Assembly (NCBI GenBank): GCA_031262695.1
Contig: JAISHF010000004.1
Location: 1-64,000 of the forward strand
DNA: 64,000 nt
Direction: 5' to 3'
Origin: Candidatus Nomurabacteria bacterium
Lineage (GTDB): Bacteria > Patescibacteriota > Saccharimonadia > Saccharimonadales > Saccharimonadaceae
The notes under the pieces are model-generated. The model saw only the letters and a list, made by a program, of their open reading frames with translations, was not told the origin of the DNA and did no database searches. Each line of letters opens with the position of its first letter. Within the stretch, counting starts at the first letter, position 1. Shown one piece after another: positions 14,958 to 21,623 of this stretch. The position numbers and the translations under genes are program-made.

Positions 14958-16343
14958 ATGTTTATAGATACGGCGAAAGTGATTGTGCGTGCGGGGCGGG
15001 GCGGTGATGGTGCGGTTAGTTTTCGGCATGAGATTTATGTGGATAAGGGCGGCCCAGACGGTGGCAATGGTGGCAAGGGCGGTGATGTGATATTTCTGGC
15101 GTCTAAGGATGAGAACACTTTGCTGTCGTTTCGTTATAATCCAGAACTTTTTGCGGGCGATGGCTTGGCTGGTGCGGGGCGGCAGGCGGCAGGTAGGAGT
15201 GGCAAAGATTTGGTGGTGAAAGTGCCAGTCGGGACGATTGTGCGACGAGTGGTAAAGGGTGCGGATGATGAGGGCGAGATATTGGCGGATTTGACTTTTG
15301 ATGGCGAGCGGGCAGTGATTGCTAGAGGTGGTGCTGGTGGATTTGGTAATGCGCATTTTAAGTCCAGCGTGCGGCAGGCGCCAAAAGTGGCGGAGCTGGG
15401 TCTCGCTGGGGAGAGCTTTGACGCGGTTTTGGAGTTGCGTTTACTTGCGGATGTGGGGTTGGTCGGGTTCCCGAATGCGGGTAAGTCATCATTTTTGGCG
15501 GTGGTGACGAATGCTAAGCCTGAGATTGCTGACTATGAGTTTACGACTTTGTCGCCGAATTTGGGTGTAGCGACGATTGACGGGCGGGATATTTTGATTG
15601 CCGATATTCCAGGGCTAATTGAAGGCGCGGGTGACGGTAAGGGACTTGGCACGGCGTTTTTGCGGCATATTAAGCGGACGAAGGTGATTTTGCATTTGAT
15701 TGATGCTTATTCGGACGACGTGGTAGGGCGATACAAGGCGATTCGGGCGGAGCTCGGCAAGTTTGACGCGGCACTTTTGGAACGACCAGAGGTGGTGGCG
15801 CTGACGAAGACTGAGGGTTTTGACGCGGAATTATTGGAAATGCAAATTTCGGCCCTCCGCGCAGCGACAAATTCGCCGATTTTGGCGATTTCGGCGCAGG
15901 CACACAGCGGGCTTGACGCTGTTTTGCGAGAGGTTGTAAAATTACTGTCGGCTCCTGTCGCGAGTTCTTCCACCTCGGGCACAACCGCAGGGCGCTTGGC
16001 GCCCCTCTTGGCAGAGCAGAGCTCTGCCAATTCACCCCGCAGTGCCCTCGGTGAAAGCAACTCGCGCGAGGAGATTGCGACGATTACGCTACCAGAGAGC
16101 AAGCGAGCAAAGGGCTTTACGGTGGAGAAAAATGACGATGCGTTTGTGGTGCGAGGGGCGGAGATTGAGCGGTTTGCGATGAAGACCGATTTGGCAAACT
16201 ATGATTCGGCGAATCGATTGCGCGATATTATGAAAAAGTTGGGGGTGACGGCGGCGTTGCGAAAACTTGGGGCGGAGTCCGAGAGTTTGGTGCGAATTGC
16301 CGAGCGCGAATTGCCGCTCATCGAGCCGCCGCGGGAGTATTAG
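14958..16343 (+). CDS. obgE: GTPase ObgE/CgtA, with in-frame palindromic insert
   Basis: Essential ribosome-assembly GTPase. The N-terminal Obg fold has the expected Gly-rich GGDGAVSFRHE and GGNGGKGGDV motifs. G1 is GFPNAGKSSF (near residue 170), G3 is DIPGLIEGA, G4 is TKTE, and an OCT domain is at the C-terminus. Residues about 330-371, between the G domain and OCT, are encoded by the palindromic element and read SAPVASSSTSGTTAGRLAPL followed by more low-complexity sequence. The start is ATG 14958, five bases after TATAAT, so it is probably leaderless. rlmH follows directly. Confidence 0.95.
   Translation: MFIDTAKVIVRAGRGGDGAVSFRHEIYVDKGGPDGGNGGKGGDVIFLASKDENTLLSFRYNPELFAGDGLAGAGRQAAGRSGKDLVVKVPVGTIVRRVVKGADDEGEILADLTFDGERAVIARGGAGGFGNAHFKSSVRQAPKVAELGLAGESFDAVLELRLLADVGLVGFPNAGKSSFLAVVTNAKPEIADYEFTTLSPNLGVATIDGRDILIADIPGLIEGAGDGKGLGTAFLRHIKRTKVILHLIDAYSDDVVGRYKAIRAELGKFDAALLERPEVVALTKTEGFDAELLEMQISALRAATNSPILAISAQAHSGLDAVLREVVKLLSAPVASSSTSGTTAGRLAPLLAEQSSANSPRSALGESNSREEIATITLPESKRAKGFTVEKNDDAFVVRGAEIERFAMKTDLANYDSANRLRDIMKKLGVTAALRKLGAESESLVRIAERELPLIEPPREY
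15948..16072 (+). repeat. In-frame palindromic element, copy 3 (in obgE)
   Basis: Outer arms 15960-15982 and 16042-16065 pair over about 20 positions (GCGAGTT..CTCGGGCAC with GTGCCCTCGG..AACTCGC). Inner hairpin 1 is GGGCGC-TTG-GCGCCC (15990-16004). Inner hairpin 2 is TTGGCAGAGC-AGA-GCTCTGCCAA (16008-16030). Same orientation and frame as copy 4. Confidence 0.9.
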
Positions 16344-16832
16344 ATGATAAAAATTATTACGGTGGGCAAAAAGCAGGAGCAGTTTGTGGGGCTGGGGATT
16401 GCTGAGTATGAAAAACGACTGCGGAAGCCGTTTGATTTGGAGTGGGTGGTGCTGGCGGATGGCGATAAAGCGAGTGAAGAGAAGGCGATTTTGCGGGCGG
16501 TTGGCGGTTCGGGGCGTAGTGTGGCTGGTGGCGGGCGGGCGGCTAGTAGTTCGGCTGGTGGGCGGGATTTTGTGATTTTGCTGGATGAGCGGGGGAAAAA
16601 TTTGAGTAGCCCAGAATTTGCGGAAATTTTGCAAGAAAAATTGGGCGAGCAAAATGTGGTACTGGTGATTGGCGGGTCGCTGGGCGTGACGGATACGGTG
16701 CGAGCGCGGGCGGATTTGGTGTGGAGTTTGTCGCGGTTGGTGTTCCCGCATCAGTTGGTGCGGTTGCTTGTGTCAGAGCAGATTTATCGGGCGCAGACGC
16801 TGGCAAACGGGCAAAATTACCACAAATATTAG
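16344..16832 (+). CDS. rlmH: 23S rRNA (pseudouridine-1915-N3)-methyltransferase RlmH
   Basis: SPOUT methyltransferase acting on 70S ribosomes. MIKIITVGK at the start, LDERGKNLSSPEFA, the SAM-binding VLVIGGSLGV and the C-terminal HQLVRLLVSEQIYRAQ with NYHKY are all family signatures. A Gly/Ser/Ala-rich stretch (about residues 52-72) lengthens a loop. The ATG follows the obgE stop with no gap, so the two are likely cotranscribed. Confidence 0.96.
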   Translation: MIKIITVGKKQEQFVGLGIAEYEKRLRKPFDLEWVVLADGDKASEEKAILRAVGGSGRSVAGGGRAASSSAGGRDFVILLDERGKNLSSPEFAEILQEKLGEQNVVLVIGGSLGVTDTVRARADLVWSLSRLVFPHQLVRLLVSEQIYRAQTLANGQNYHKY

Positions 16833-16893
16833 GTGGTTAAGTTAGGTGGTTGGCGGCTAAAAGGCATTTTCGGTGATTTTTTTGCGTTTAGTC

Positions 16894-16922
16894 TTGACAA
16901 AATGCTTATGCTATGATATAAT
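16894..16922 (+). promoter_or_regulatory. Promoter of the 16942 gene
   Basis: TTGACA (16894-16899), 17 bases ending CTATGA, TATAAT (16917-16922). An AAAGGGGGAG ribosome site lies before ATG 16942. Confidence 0.8.
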
Positions 16923-16941
16923 GGGGGAAAGGGGGAGCTTT

Positions 16942-17508
16942 ATGCAAAAATTTTGGAGAAATCTCGCTCGGTGGTCGGTATATTTTGTCGGGGCGAGTTT
17001 TTTGGGGCATTGGGTGGAGATTGTTGGGCAGGTGATTTATGCGCTGGCGACGGGCGAGAAAATGCACGGCGGGATTATGGCGTCGTTCTTGGAGCCTTAT
17101 CCGGTGTATGGTTTTGCGATTGTCGGGGCGGTGATTTTGTTGCCAAAATTGGTGAGGCGGACCGAGCGAGCAAATTGGGCGTATTTTGTGAAAACTTATT
17201 TGATTTTGACGGGGGTGTGTGCGGTGGCGGAATATTTGGCGGGCTGGTGGTCGGTGTTGCAATTTGGGCATAATCCGTATTGGGATTATTCGGCGTTGCC
17301 GTTGAACGTGCAGGGGCAGATTTGGCCGCCGCTGACGTTGCTGTTTGGGCTGGTGGCGACGGTGTTTATGTTGGTGGTTTATCCGTTGACCGAGAAGGCA
17401 TTAGATAGAATAGCGGCGGCCAAAGTTCGGGGTAAATCGGGGCGGCTATTGTATTCGGCGGCGCTACTGGCGTGGTTAATGTATTGGATTTGCGCGCGGG
17501 TGTTTTAG
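16942..17508 (+). CDS. Membrane protein of the putative ABC-transporter type IV (CmpB-like) family
   Basis: 188 residues with about five membrane segments. Motifs EPYPVYGFAIVGAVILL, EYLAGWW and WDYSALPLNVQGQI match the family commonly called putative ABC-transporter type IV, whose function is poorly known. The start is ATG 16942 after an AAAGGGGGAG site. It lies alone between rlmH and a convergent methyltransferase gene. Confidence 0.8.
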   Translation: MQKFWRNLARWSVYFVGASFLGHWVEIVGQVIYALATGEKMHGGIMASFLEPYPVYGFAIVGAVILLPKLVRRTERANWAYFVKTYLILTGVCAVAEYLAGWWSVLQFGHNPYWDYSALPLNVQGQIWPPLTLLFGLVATVFMLVVYPLTEKALDRIAAAKVRGKSGRLLYSAALLAWLMYWICARVF

Positions 17509-17554
17509 GGTAGATTGTTAGTCTTGGCCTTGGCGAGTTAGAGTTTGCGGCGTT

Positions 17555-18178
17555 TTATTTTTGCAAAATGGCAAGGTCGGCGCGGACTTGGAGGTGCCAG
17601 TTTGGGTTTTGGGCGAGAAATTGGTTGACGGCTTTGGCTACGCCGGGTAATTCAATATTTTGGTAGTCGTGGACGACGATGACGCCTCGTGGGGCGATTT
17701 TGGGGGTGACGAGGGCGAGGGAAGTGGCGATAGAATCGTAAAAGTCGCCGTCTAGGAAGGCGAAGGCGATTTGGTCGGGGAGGTCTTGGGGCGTGAGGTC
17801 GGCGAACCAAGCTTTTTTGACAAATGGGCGTGGGAGATGGGCTTTGTGGAAGCGTTCTAGGAGTTGCTTTTTGCTGGCATATAGTTCGCCTGCGCGGAAA
17901 TTTTGGCCGGCAGAACTGGTGTCTTCTGTAGTTTTTGGTGGTAGGCCTGCAAATGAGTCATAGAGGTAAAGCGGGCGGCCGAATTTGGCGAGGAGGACGG
18001 AGGTGTCGCCTTGAAAGCAGCCCATTTCAACGATGGGGCCTTGGGCTTGGGTGACTTGGAGGGCTTTGAGCAGGGTGGCGCGTTCTTTGGCAGAGACTTG
18101 CTCGGGGGCTTGTTGGCTGGTTGGTTTTGCTTGCTTGGTGGATTGGGCGGCTTGTTTTTTAGGTTGTGGGGATTTCAT
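17555..18178 (-). CDS. TylF/MycF-type (macrocin O-methyltransferase family) SAM-dependent methyltransferase
   Basis: 207 residues. The N-terminal 30 residues are polar and Lys/Gln-rich. The methyltransferase core has motif I IVEMGCFQGDTSVLLA, then LYLYDSFAGLPPK, AFLDGDFYDSI and RGVIVVHDY, as in the TylF family that methylates sugars or glycosides. The substrate is unknown. The ATG is seven bases after a minus-strand TATAAT (18191-18186), so it is probably leaderless. It is divergent from the nuclease gene at 18227. Confidence 0.85.
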   Translation of the reverse strand: MKSPQPKKQAAQSTKQAKPTSQQAPEQVSAKERATLLKALQVTQAQGPIVEMGCFQGDTSVLLAKFGRPLYLYDSFAGLPPKTTEDTSSAGQNFRAGELYASKKQLLERFHKAHLPRPFVKKAWFADLTPQDLPDQIAFAFLDGDFYDSIATSLALVTPKIAPRGVIVVHDYQNIELPGVAKAVNQFLAQNPNWHLQVRADLAILQK

Positions 18179-18226
18179 AATATATATTATAGCATATTTT
18201 GGGGATTTTGTGATATAATATATTCT

Positions 18227-18625
18227 ATGAGCAAGGTTGTGATTGAGAAGGAGTTAGGGGCGATACCGTCAAAAGCCGAGATGGAGGTGGTGGATATTTT
18301 GGTATTGAACAACATTGTTAAAAAGTCGGTAAAGTTTTTGAAGCCTAATCGCGTAAAGGGTTCTAAAACGCCAGATTTGTTGATGGATGGTAACTATTGG
18401 GAGATTAAAAGTATTGAGAAATTGGGAAAATATACGTTGGCTCATGCCGAGCGAACTGGGTTGGAGCAGGCAGATAATTTGATATTTGATCTGCGAAAAT
18501 TGGCAATTAAACTAGAAGACAAGGCTGCACGAGAGATTCAGAAAGAGTTTGAGAAGCGCAAGGGGTGGCGAGGACTACTGATGATTGTGCGGCCTGGCGA
18601 CAAAGTCTTGACATTCCAAAAATAG
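18227..18625 (+). CDS. PD-(D/E)XK small nuclease, CdiA-tRNase-like, paralog 1
   Basis: 132 residues, no signal peptide. Core motifs are GSKTPDLLMDG (D50), YWEIKS (E59, K61) and NLIFDLR (88-90). This D..ExK pattern is that of PD-(D/E)XK nucleases, and the set resembles the tRNase domain at the C-terminus of CdiA toxins (family call from memory). The ATG is seven bases after TATAAT (18214-18219), so it is leaderless. The last codons (LTFQK) contain TTGACA, the -35 box of the small RNA that follows. Paralogs with the same design are at 23983 and 27899. No protein immunity gene is adjacent. Confidence 0.8.
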   Translation: MSKVVIEKELGAIPSKAEMEVVDILVLNNIVKKSVKFLKPNRVKGSKTPDLLMDGNYWEIKSIEKLGKYTLAHAERTGLEQADNLIFDLRKLAIKLEDKAAREIQKEFEKRKGWRGLLMIVRPGDKVLTFQK

Positions 18626-18636
18626 CTTGCTATAAT
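18608..18636 (+). promoter_or_regulatory. Small RNA promoter embedded in nuclease 1 end
   Basis: TTGACA (18608-18613) lies within the coding sequence, followed by a 17-base spacer spanning the stop codon and TATAAT (18631-18636). Confidence 0.8.
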
Positions 18637-18642
18637 ATGAGT

Positions 18643-18732
18643 ACAGAAGGTGTCGCTCTTGCTGCACAGCTTGGGCCACATCTTCTGATAGGGCGTTGCT
18701 CTTGCTGGACAGCTTGGGCCACGCCCTTTTGT
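18643..18732 (+). ncRNA. Two-unit hairpin small RNA after nuclease 1
   Basis: Unit 1: 10-bp stem CAGAAGGTGT/ACATCTTCTG (18644-18653, 18678-18687). Unit 2: GGGCGT/ACGCCC (18691-18696, 18721-18726), then TTTTGTG. The two 24-base loops match at 22 positions and share TTGCTGSACAGCTTGGGCC. Each loop can form GCTC/GGGC and a small GCT/AGC stem capped by GGAC or GCAC. Tandem structured units recall type III antitoxin RNAs (inference). Confidence 0.75.
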
Positions 18733-18783
18733 GTTGCGGCAGGGATCTAGGTTTTATGGTATTTGCTGGCTGCGGAAAATAAG

Positions 18784-18861
18784 ATGGATGATTTGTCGGT
18801 CAAGCGGTTGACTCGCAGTAATTCGACGATGAAGGCAAAGTTTGACGAACTAAAAGATTAG
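18784..18861 (+). other. Short ORF, possible gene remnant
   Basis: 25 codons from ATG 18784, with sense codons extending upstream in frame (WYLLAAENKMDDLSVKRLTR). No promoter or ribosome site is obvious. It may be the tail of a decayed gene. Its stop overlaps the radC stop. Confidence 0.2.
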
Positions 18862-19553
18862 ATGATGCTGGTGTAGGCGGATTTTGTTAAGATGAGGTGA
18901 TCGAGGAGGGGGACGCCGATGGTGGTGGCGACGAATTGGAGGCGAGTGGTGACTTCGCGGTCGGCTGGGCTGGGGGTGGTGCTGCCGCTGGGGTGGTTGT
19001 GGGCGACGATGATGCTGGCGGCGCGGTCGGCGATGGCGGGGGCGAAAACTTCTCGCGGGTGGACGAGGCTGCTTGTCAGGGTGCCGATGGTGATGATGTG
19101 CTGGTTGATGAGGCGGTTGGCGCCGTCTAGGGTCAATAATATAAAATATTCTTGTTGTTTGGCGGCATAGGGTTTTAAGAGGTCGTAGATTTTTTCGGGG
19201 GAGTCTAGGATGGGTTTTTCAGGGTTTGTGAGTTTGCGGGTGAAATATTCTTGGGCGGCGAGGAGTTGGCAGGTTTTGGCGGGGCCGAGGCCGGAGATTT
19301 TTTGGAGGTTGGGTTTAGTGAGGTGGTTTGGGGTTTGATTTGGGTCGGCTTCGGAGGTTTGGTCGGTGTTCGGTTTTGGTCTGAGGCTGCGAAAAAGATT
19401 GTTGATTTTGCGGGCAAGGGTGGCGACATCGGATTTTGCTGTGCCGCTACCTAAAATTGCCATTAATAGTTCGGTGTCGGTTAAGGCCGATGCTCCTTTG
19501 GCCAAGAGTTTTTCGCGGGGGCGGTCGTCTTGATACCTGTCTTTGATTTTCAT
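18858..19553 (-). CDS. radC: RadC family JAB/MPN protein
   Basis: 231 residues. The N-terminal helix-hairpin-helix part contains LGPAKTCQLLAA. The C-terminal JAMM-type region has HPREVFAPAI and AHNHPSGSTTPSPADREVT, the metal-binding signature of the RadC/DUF2466 family. The molecular role is uncertain despite the historic name. An Asn/Pro/Thr-rich linker (about 60-80) is unusual. A weak TATAGA box lies just before the ATG. It follows tRNA-Leu(TAG) on the same strand. Confidence 0.93.
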   Translation of the reverse strand: MKIKDRYQDDRPREKLLAKGASALTDTELLMAILGSGTAKSDVATLARKINNLFRSLRPKPNTDQTSEADPNQTPNHLTKPNLQKISGLGPAKTCQLLAAQEYFTRKLTNPEKPILDSPEKIYDLLKPYAAKQQEYFILLTLDGANRLINQHIITIGTLTSSLVHPREVFAPAIADRAASIIVAHNHPSGSTTPSPADREVTTRLQFVATTIGVPLLDHLILTKSAYTSII

Positions 19554-19590
19554 TGGGCTGTTCTATAATTCTGCCCACTATAATTATCTA

Positions 19591-19674
19591 TGGTGCGCGA
19601 GACTGGACTTGAACCAGCACGCCGATGGCATATGCTCCTAAGGCATACGTGTATACCAATTTCACCACTCGCGC
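19591..19674 (-). tRNA. tRNA-Leu (anticodon TAG)
   Basis: Minus-strand type II tRNA with acceptor GCGCGAG/CTCGCGC, anticodon loop CTTAGGA (anticodon TAG), long variable arm, T loop TTCAAGT and encoded CCA. Confidence 0.95.
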
Positions 19675-19728
19675 ATAGTTTGATTATAGCATAGTTGGGG
19701 CAGAAAGGGAAGTGGGGAAATTGGGGAA

Positions 19729-19792
19729 GCGAAAAGTGGCGAAAAGTGGCGAAAAGTGGCGAAAAAGGCGCGCTCCGTAGAGTGCGCCTGAT
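19729..19792 (-). terminator. Terminator of cdsA plus 10-bp tandem repeat
   Basis: Minus-strand hairpin AGGCGCACTC/GAGCGCGCCT followed by TTTTTCG ends cdsA. Next to it (19729-19768) GCGAAAAGTG occurs three times plus one variant in tandem. The repeat has no visible function. Confidence 0.65.
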
Positions 19793-20809
19793 TTATCGCG
19801 TGCTGGTGAGCACGAAAAGTGCGAGAACGACTACTGTGCCGAAACGGTCCAGAAAGCCGCCGTGGGGGAGGATGCCGCGCCAGAGGCGGCCGAGGGTTCG
19901 CGTCCAGAGGGTTTTGCCGCCATAAATGGTGTATTCTTTTAAGACGCTGCCGCGGGGGCCGCGGATGCATTGGGGGGTTTCGGTCAGGCGTTCTTCGGCC
20001 AAGATTTGGCCGCTGTCTTTGATGCCGTTGATTCGTTTGAAGCGGGAGCCGAGCAGGTCGGCAAAAATTGCGATAATCGGTGCGAGGAAAATTGCGAAAA
20101 GCGGCATAGGTTGGGGCGGTCCGGCTAAGCCAAACAAGCCAATCAGGTTGAATAGGCTCGGTTGCGCAGGGACGCCAGCGACGCTTGGAGAATTGGGAAC
20201 GCCGAAGATTTGCGGCAGAAGTTCGGGCAAAAGCCGAAACATTACGCTTGCCATAATCAGCCCGCCGAGGTAGCCGCCGATGAAGCCGGCGAGGGTTTTG
20301 CTGGGCGCCCATTTGAGGAGCGGCGGGTCGGTTTTGCCGATTATAGGGTTTTTGGATGCCAGCCGCCCGAGACCCATCGCTGCCATATCAGTCGTGTAAG
20401 CGACGGCAAAAACGGCAACGGCAAGCCCGAGGCTACGCAATGCAAGCAGATAGAGCGCGATGCTGCCAAATAGAAATAGCGACATTGCAAACAAGCCAAA
20501 AAGTGCTTGCCAGACACCTTGCCTAGTTATGGGCTTGGGTTGCTTGTAGTTTGGCTGGCTGGGCTCGGCTTGTTTGGAGCTGATTTGCTCGGGTTTTGGC
20601 TGCTCTGGGCTGGGATTGGGCTGCTCTTGCTTGGGGTTGGGCTGTTTGGGCCTGTCTACTTCTTGCCAAGATGCGATTTCGCAATAAATACAAAATCCGA
20701 GTGCAAGGGCAGATATGGCCACAACTTGCGGTGAATAGAGGAACCCGAGAACGAAAATGGTTATGCTAAATAGGGCGATGCCGATGCCGGCTTTGACGCG
20801 ACCTCTCAA
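19793..20809 (-). CDS. cdsA: Phosphatidate cytidylyltransferase CdsA, with a hairpin-rich insertion
   Basis: Integral membrane enzyme making CDP-diacylglycerol. Several membrane helices are present, plus KWAPSKTLAGFIGGYLGG, ADLLGSRFKRINGIKDSG and ILPHGGFLDRFG. In most CdsA proteins the last two motifs are almost adjacent. Here about 45 residues separate them, encoded by DNA with three perfect hairpins (19885-20011). A Pro/Gln/Lys-rich stretch near residues 52-95 is also extra. The start is TTG 20809, eight bases after AAGGAGG. A TATGATACAAT box lies further upstream. Confidence 0.88.
   Translation of the reverse strand: MRGRVKAGIGIALFSITIFVLGFLYSPQVVAISALALGFCIYCEIASWQEVDRPKQPNPKQEQPNPSPEQPKPEQISSKQAEPSQPNYKQPKPITRQGVWQALFGLFAMSLFLFGSIALYLLALRSLGLAVAVFAVAYTTDMAAMGLGRLASKNPIIGKTDPPLLKWAPSKTLAGFIGGYLGGLIMASVMFRLLPELLPQIFGVPNSPSVAGVPAQPSLFNLIGLFGLAGPPQPMPLFAIFLAPIIAIFADLLGSRFKRINGIKDSGQILAEERLTETPQCIRGPRGSVLKEYTIYGGKTLWTRTLGRLWRGILPHGGFLDRFGTVVVLALFVLTSTR
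19885..20011. repeat. Hairpin-rich in-frame insertion in cdsA
   Basis: Three perfect inverted repeats within 127 bp: GGCGGC/GCCGCC (19885-19890, 19916-19921), CCGCGG-GGG-CCGCGG (19950-19964) and GGCCAA-GAT-TTGGCC (19997-20011). They sit exactly where CdsA carries extra residues. No sequence match to the four-copy palindromic family is evident. Confidence 0.5.
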
Positions 20810-20979
20810 TCATCTCACCTCCTTATAAAAGTTATTCCACTTAAATATATTGTATCATATTTGTGGCGAGGGTGGGGGTTTTGTGCGAAAAAATGCAAAT
20901 AATATGACGTGGTGATGGGCAAAAGCGGCGAGGGTAGTGGTTTTTGCGAAAATTGGGGCAAAATATGCTAAAATAAAGT

Positions 20980-21396
20980 ATGTGGCAGAAAAAATGGCAG
21001 TATTTTTGGAAGCAGGTAGCGCAGAGTCGGGGGGCATTTTATGGGGGCGCGGCGGTGTTTGGGCTGGTGTTTTTGGGGTTGATTGGGTCGGTACTCACGA
21101 ATTTTTCTAAATCGCAAGAGTTGGAGGGGCGGTTGGCTGATTTGCGGGCCGAGCAAGCGGCATTGCAGGTCGAGCGAGCGGAGTTGGAGGCAGACGGGTT
21201 GTTTTATGCGACAGATGAGTATCGGGAATTGGTGCTAAAAAGTCAGGGGCGAAAATTGCCAGATGAGACAATGTTGATTTTGCCAGAGCGGGAGGAGGTG
21301 GCTTTGGCGGCGCCGACAACAGAGGTGCGAGAGAGTGAAAAAACCAGTGTGGCAGCGAATTGGCGAGCGTGGTTGGGGCTGTTCTTTGACAGGTAG
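20980..21396 (+). CDS. DivIC/FtsL/FtsB-like septum formation protein
   Basis: 138 residues. One membrane helix (about 22-42) is followed by a coiled coil (SQELEGRLADLRAEQAALQV and on to about 90) and the region FYATDEYRELVLKSQGRKLP, typical of DivIC/FtsB-type cell-division proteins that bridge FtsQ and the septal synthase. Which of the related names applies cannot be told. The ATG is five bases after TAAAAT, so it is probably leaderless. Confidence 0.8.
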   Translation: MWQKKWQYFWKQVAQSRGAFYGGAAVFGLVFLGLIGSVLTNFSKSQELEGRLADLRAEQAALQVERAELEADGLFYATDEYRELVLKSQGRKLPDETMLILPEREEVALAAPTTEVRESEKTSVAANWRAWLGLFFDR

Positions 21397-21458
21397 GGTT
21401 TGTTGAGCAATATTTTGACAGATAAAATATGTATGATAAAATAGAGTAAAGGAGGATA

Positions 21459-21623
21459 ATGGTTGAAGCAAAAGATAATAATGTAGATGATGTGCTAGAT
21501 ACGAGCGAGCAGCCAGCGGCGGACGGCTACTATGGCGAAGAAATGGCCATGGATGGCGATTTGGACATTAGTTTTTTGGATGATGACGACGAGTCGGTAG
21601 ACCACGACAGTTATGACGATTAA
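21459..21623 (+). CDS. Small acidic protein (54 residues)
   Basis: Starts MVEAKDNNVDDVLDTSEQ and ends in Asp-rich DDDDESVDHDSYDD. The ATG follows AAAGGAGG, and a promoter TTGACA, 16 bases, TAAAAT lies just upstream, so it is likely expressed. It overlaps the start of the glycosyltransferase gene by 11 bases, implying coupled translation. Family not recognised. Confidence 0.65.
   Translation: MVEAKDNNVDDVLDTSEQPAADGYYGEEMAMDGDLDISFLDDDDESVDHDSYDD

Noticed and set aside
16500-16565. Gly/Ser/Ala-rich insertion in rlmH as another palindromic element
   Set aside because: Low-complexity and without paired arms or the shared hairpins.
19729-19768. Tandem GCGAAAAGTG repeats as a possible CRISPR array
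   Set aside because: The units are 10 bases with no spacers and no cas genes. Treated as a simple tandem repeat.
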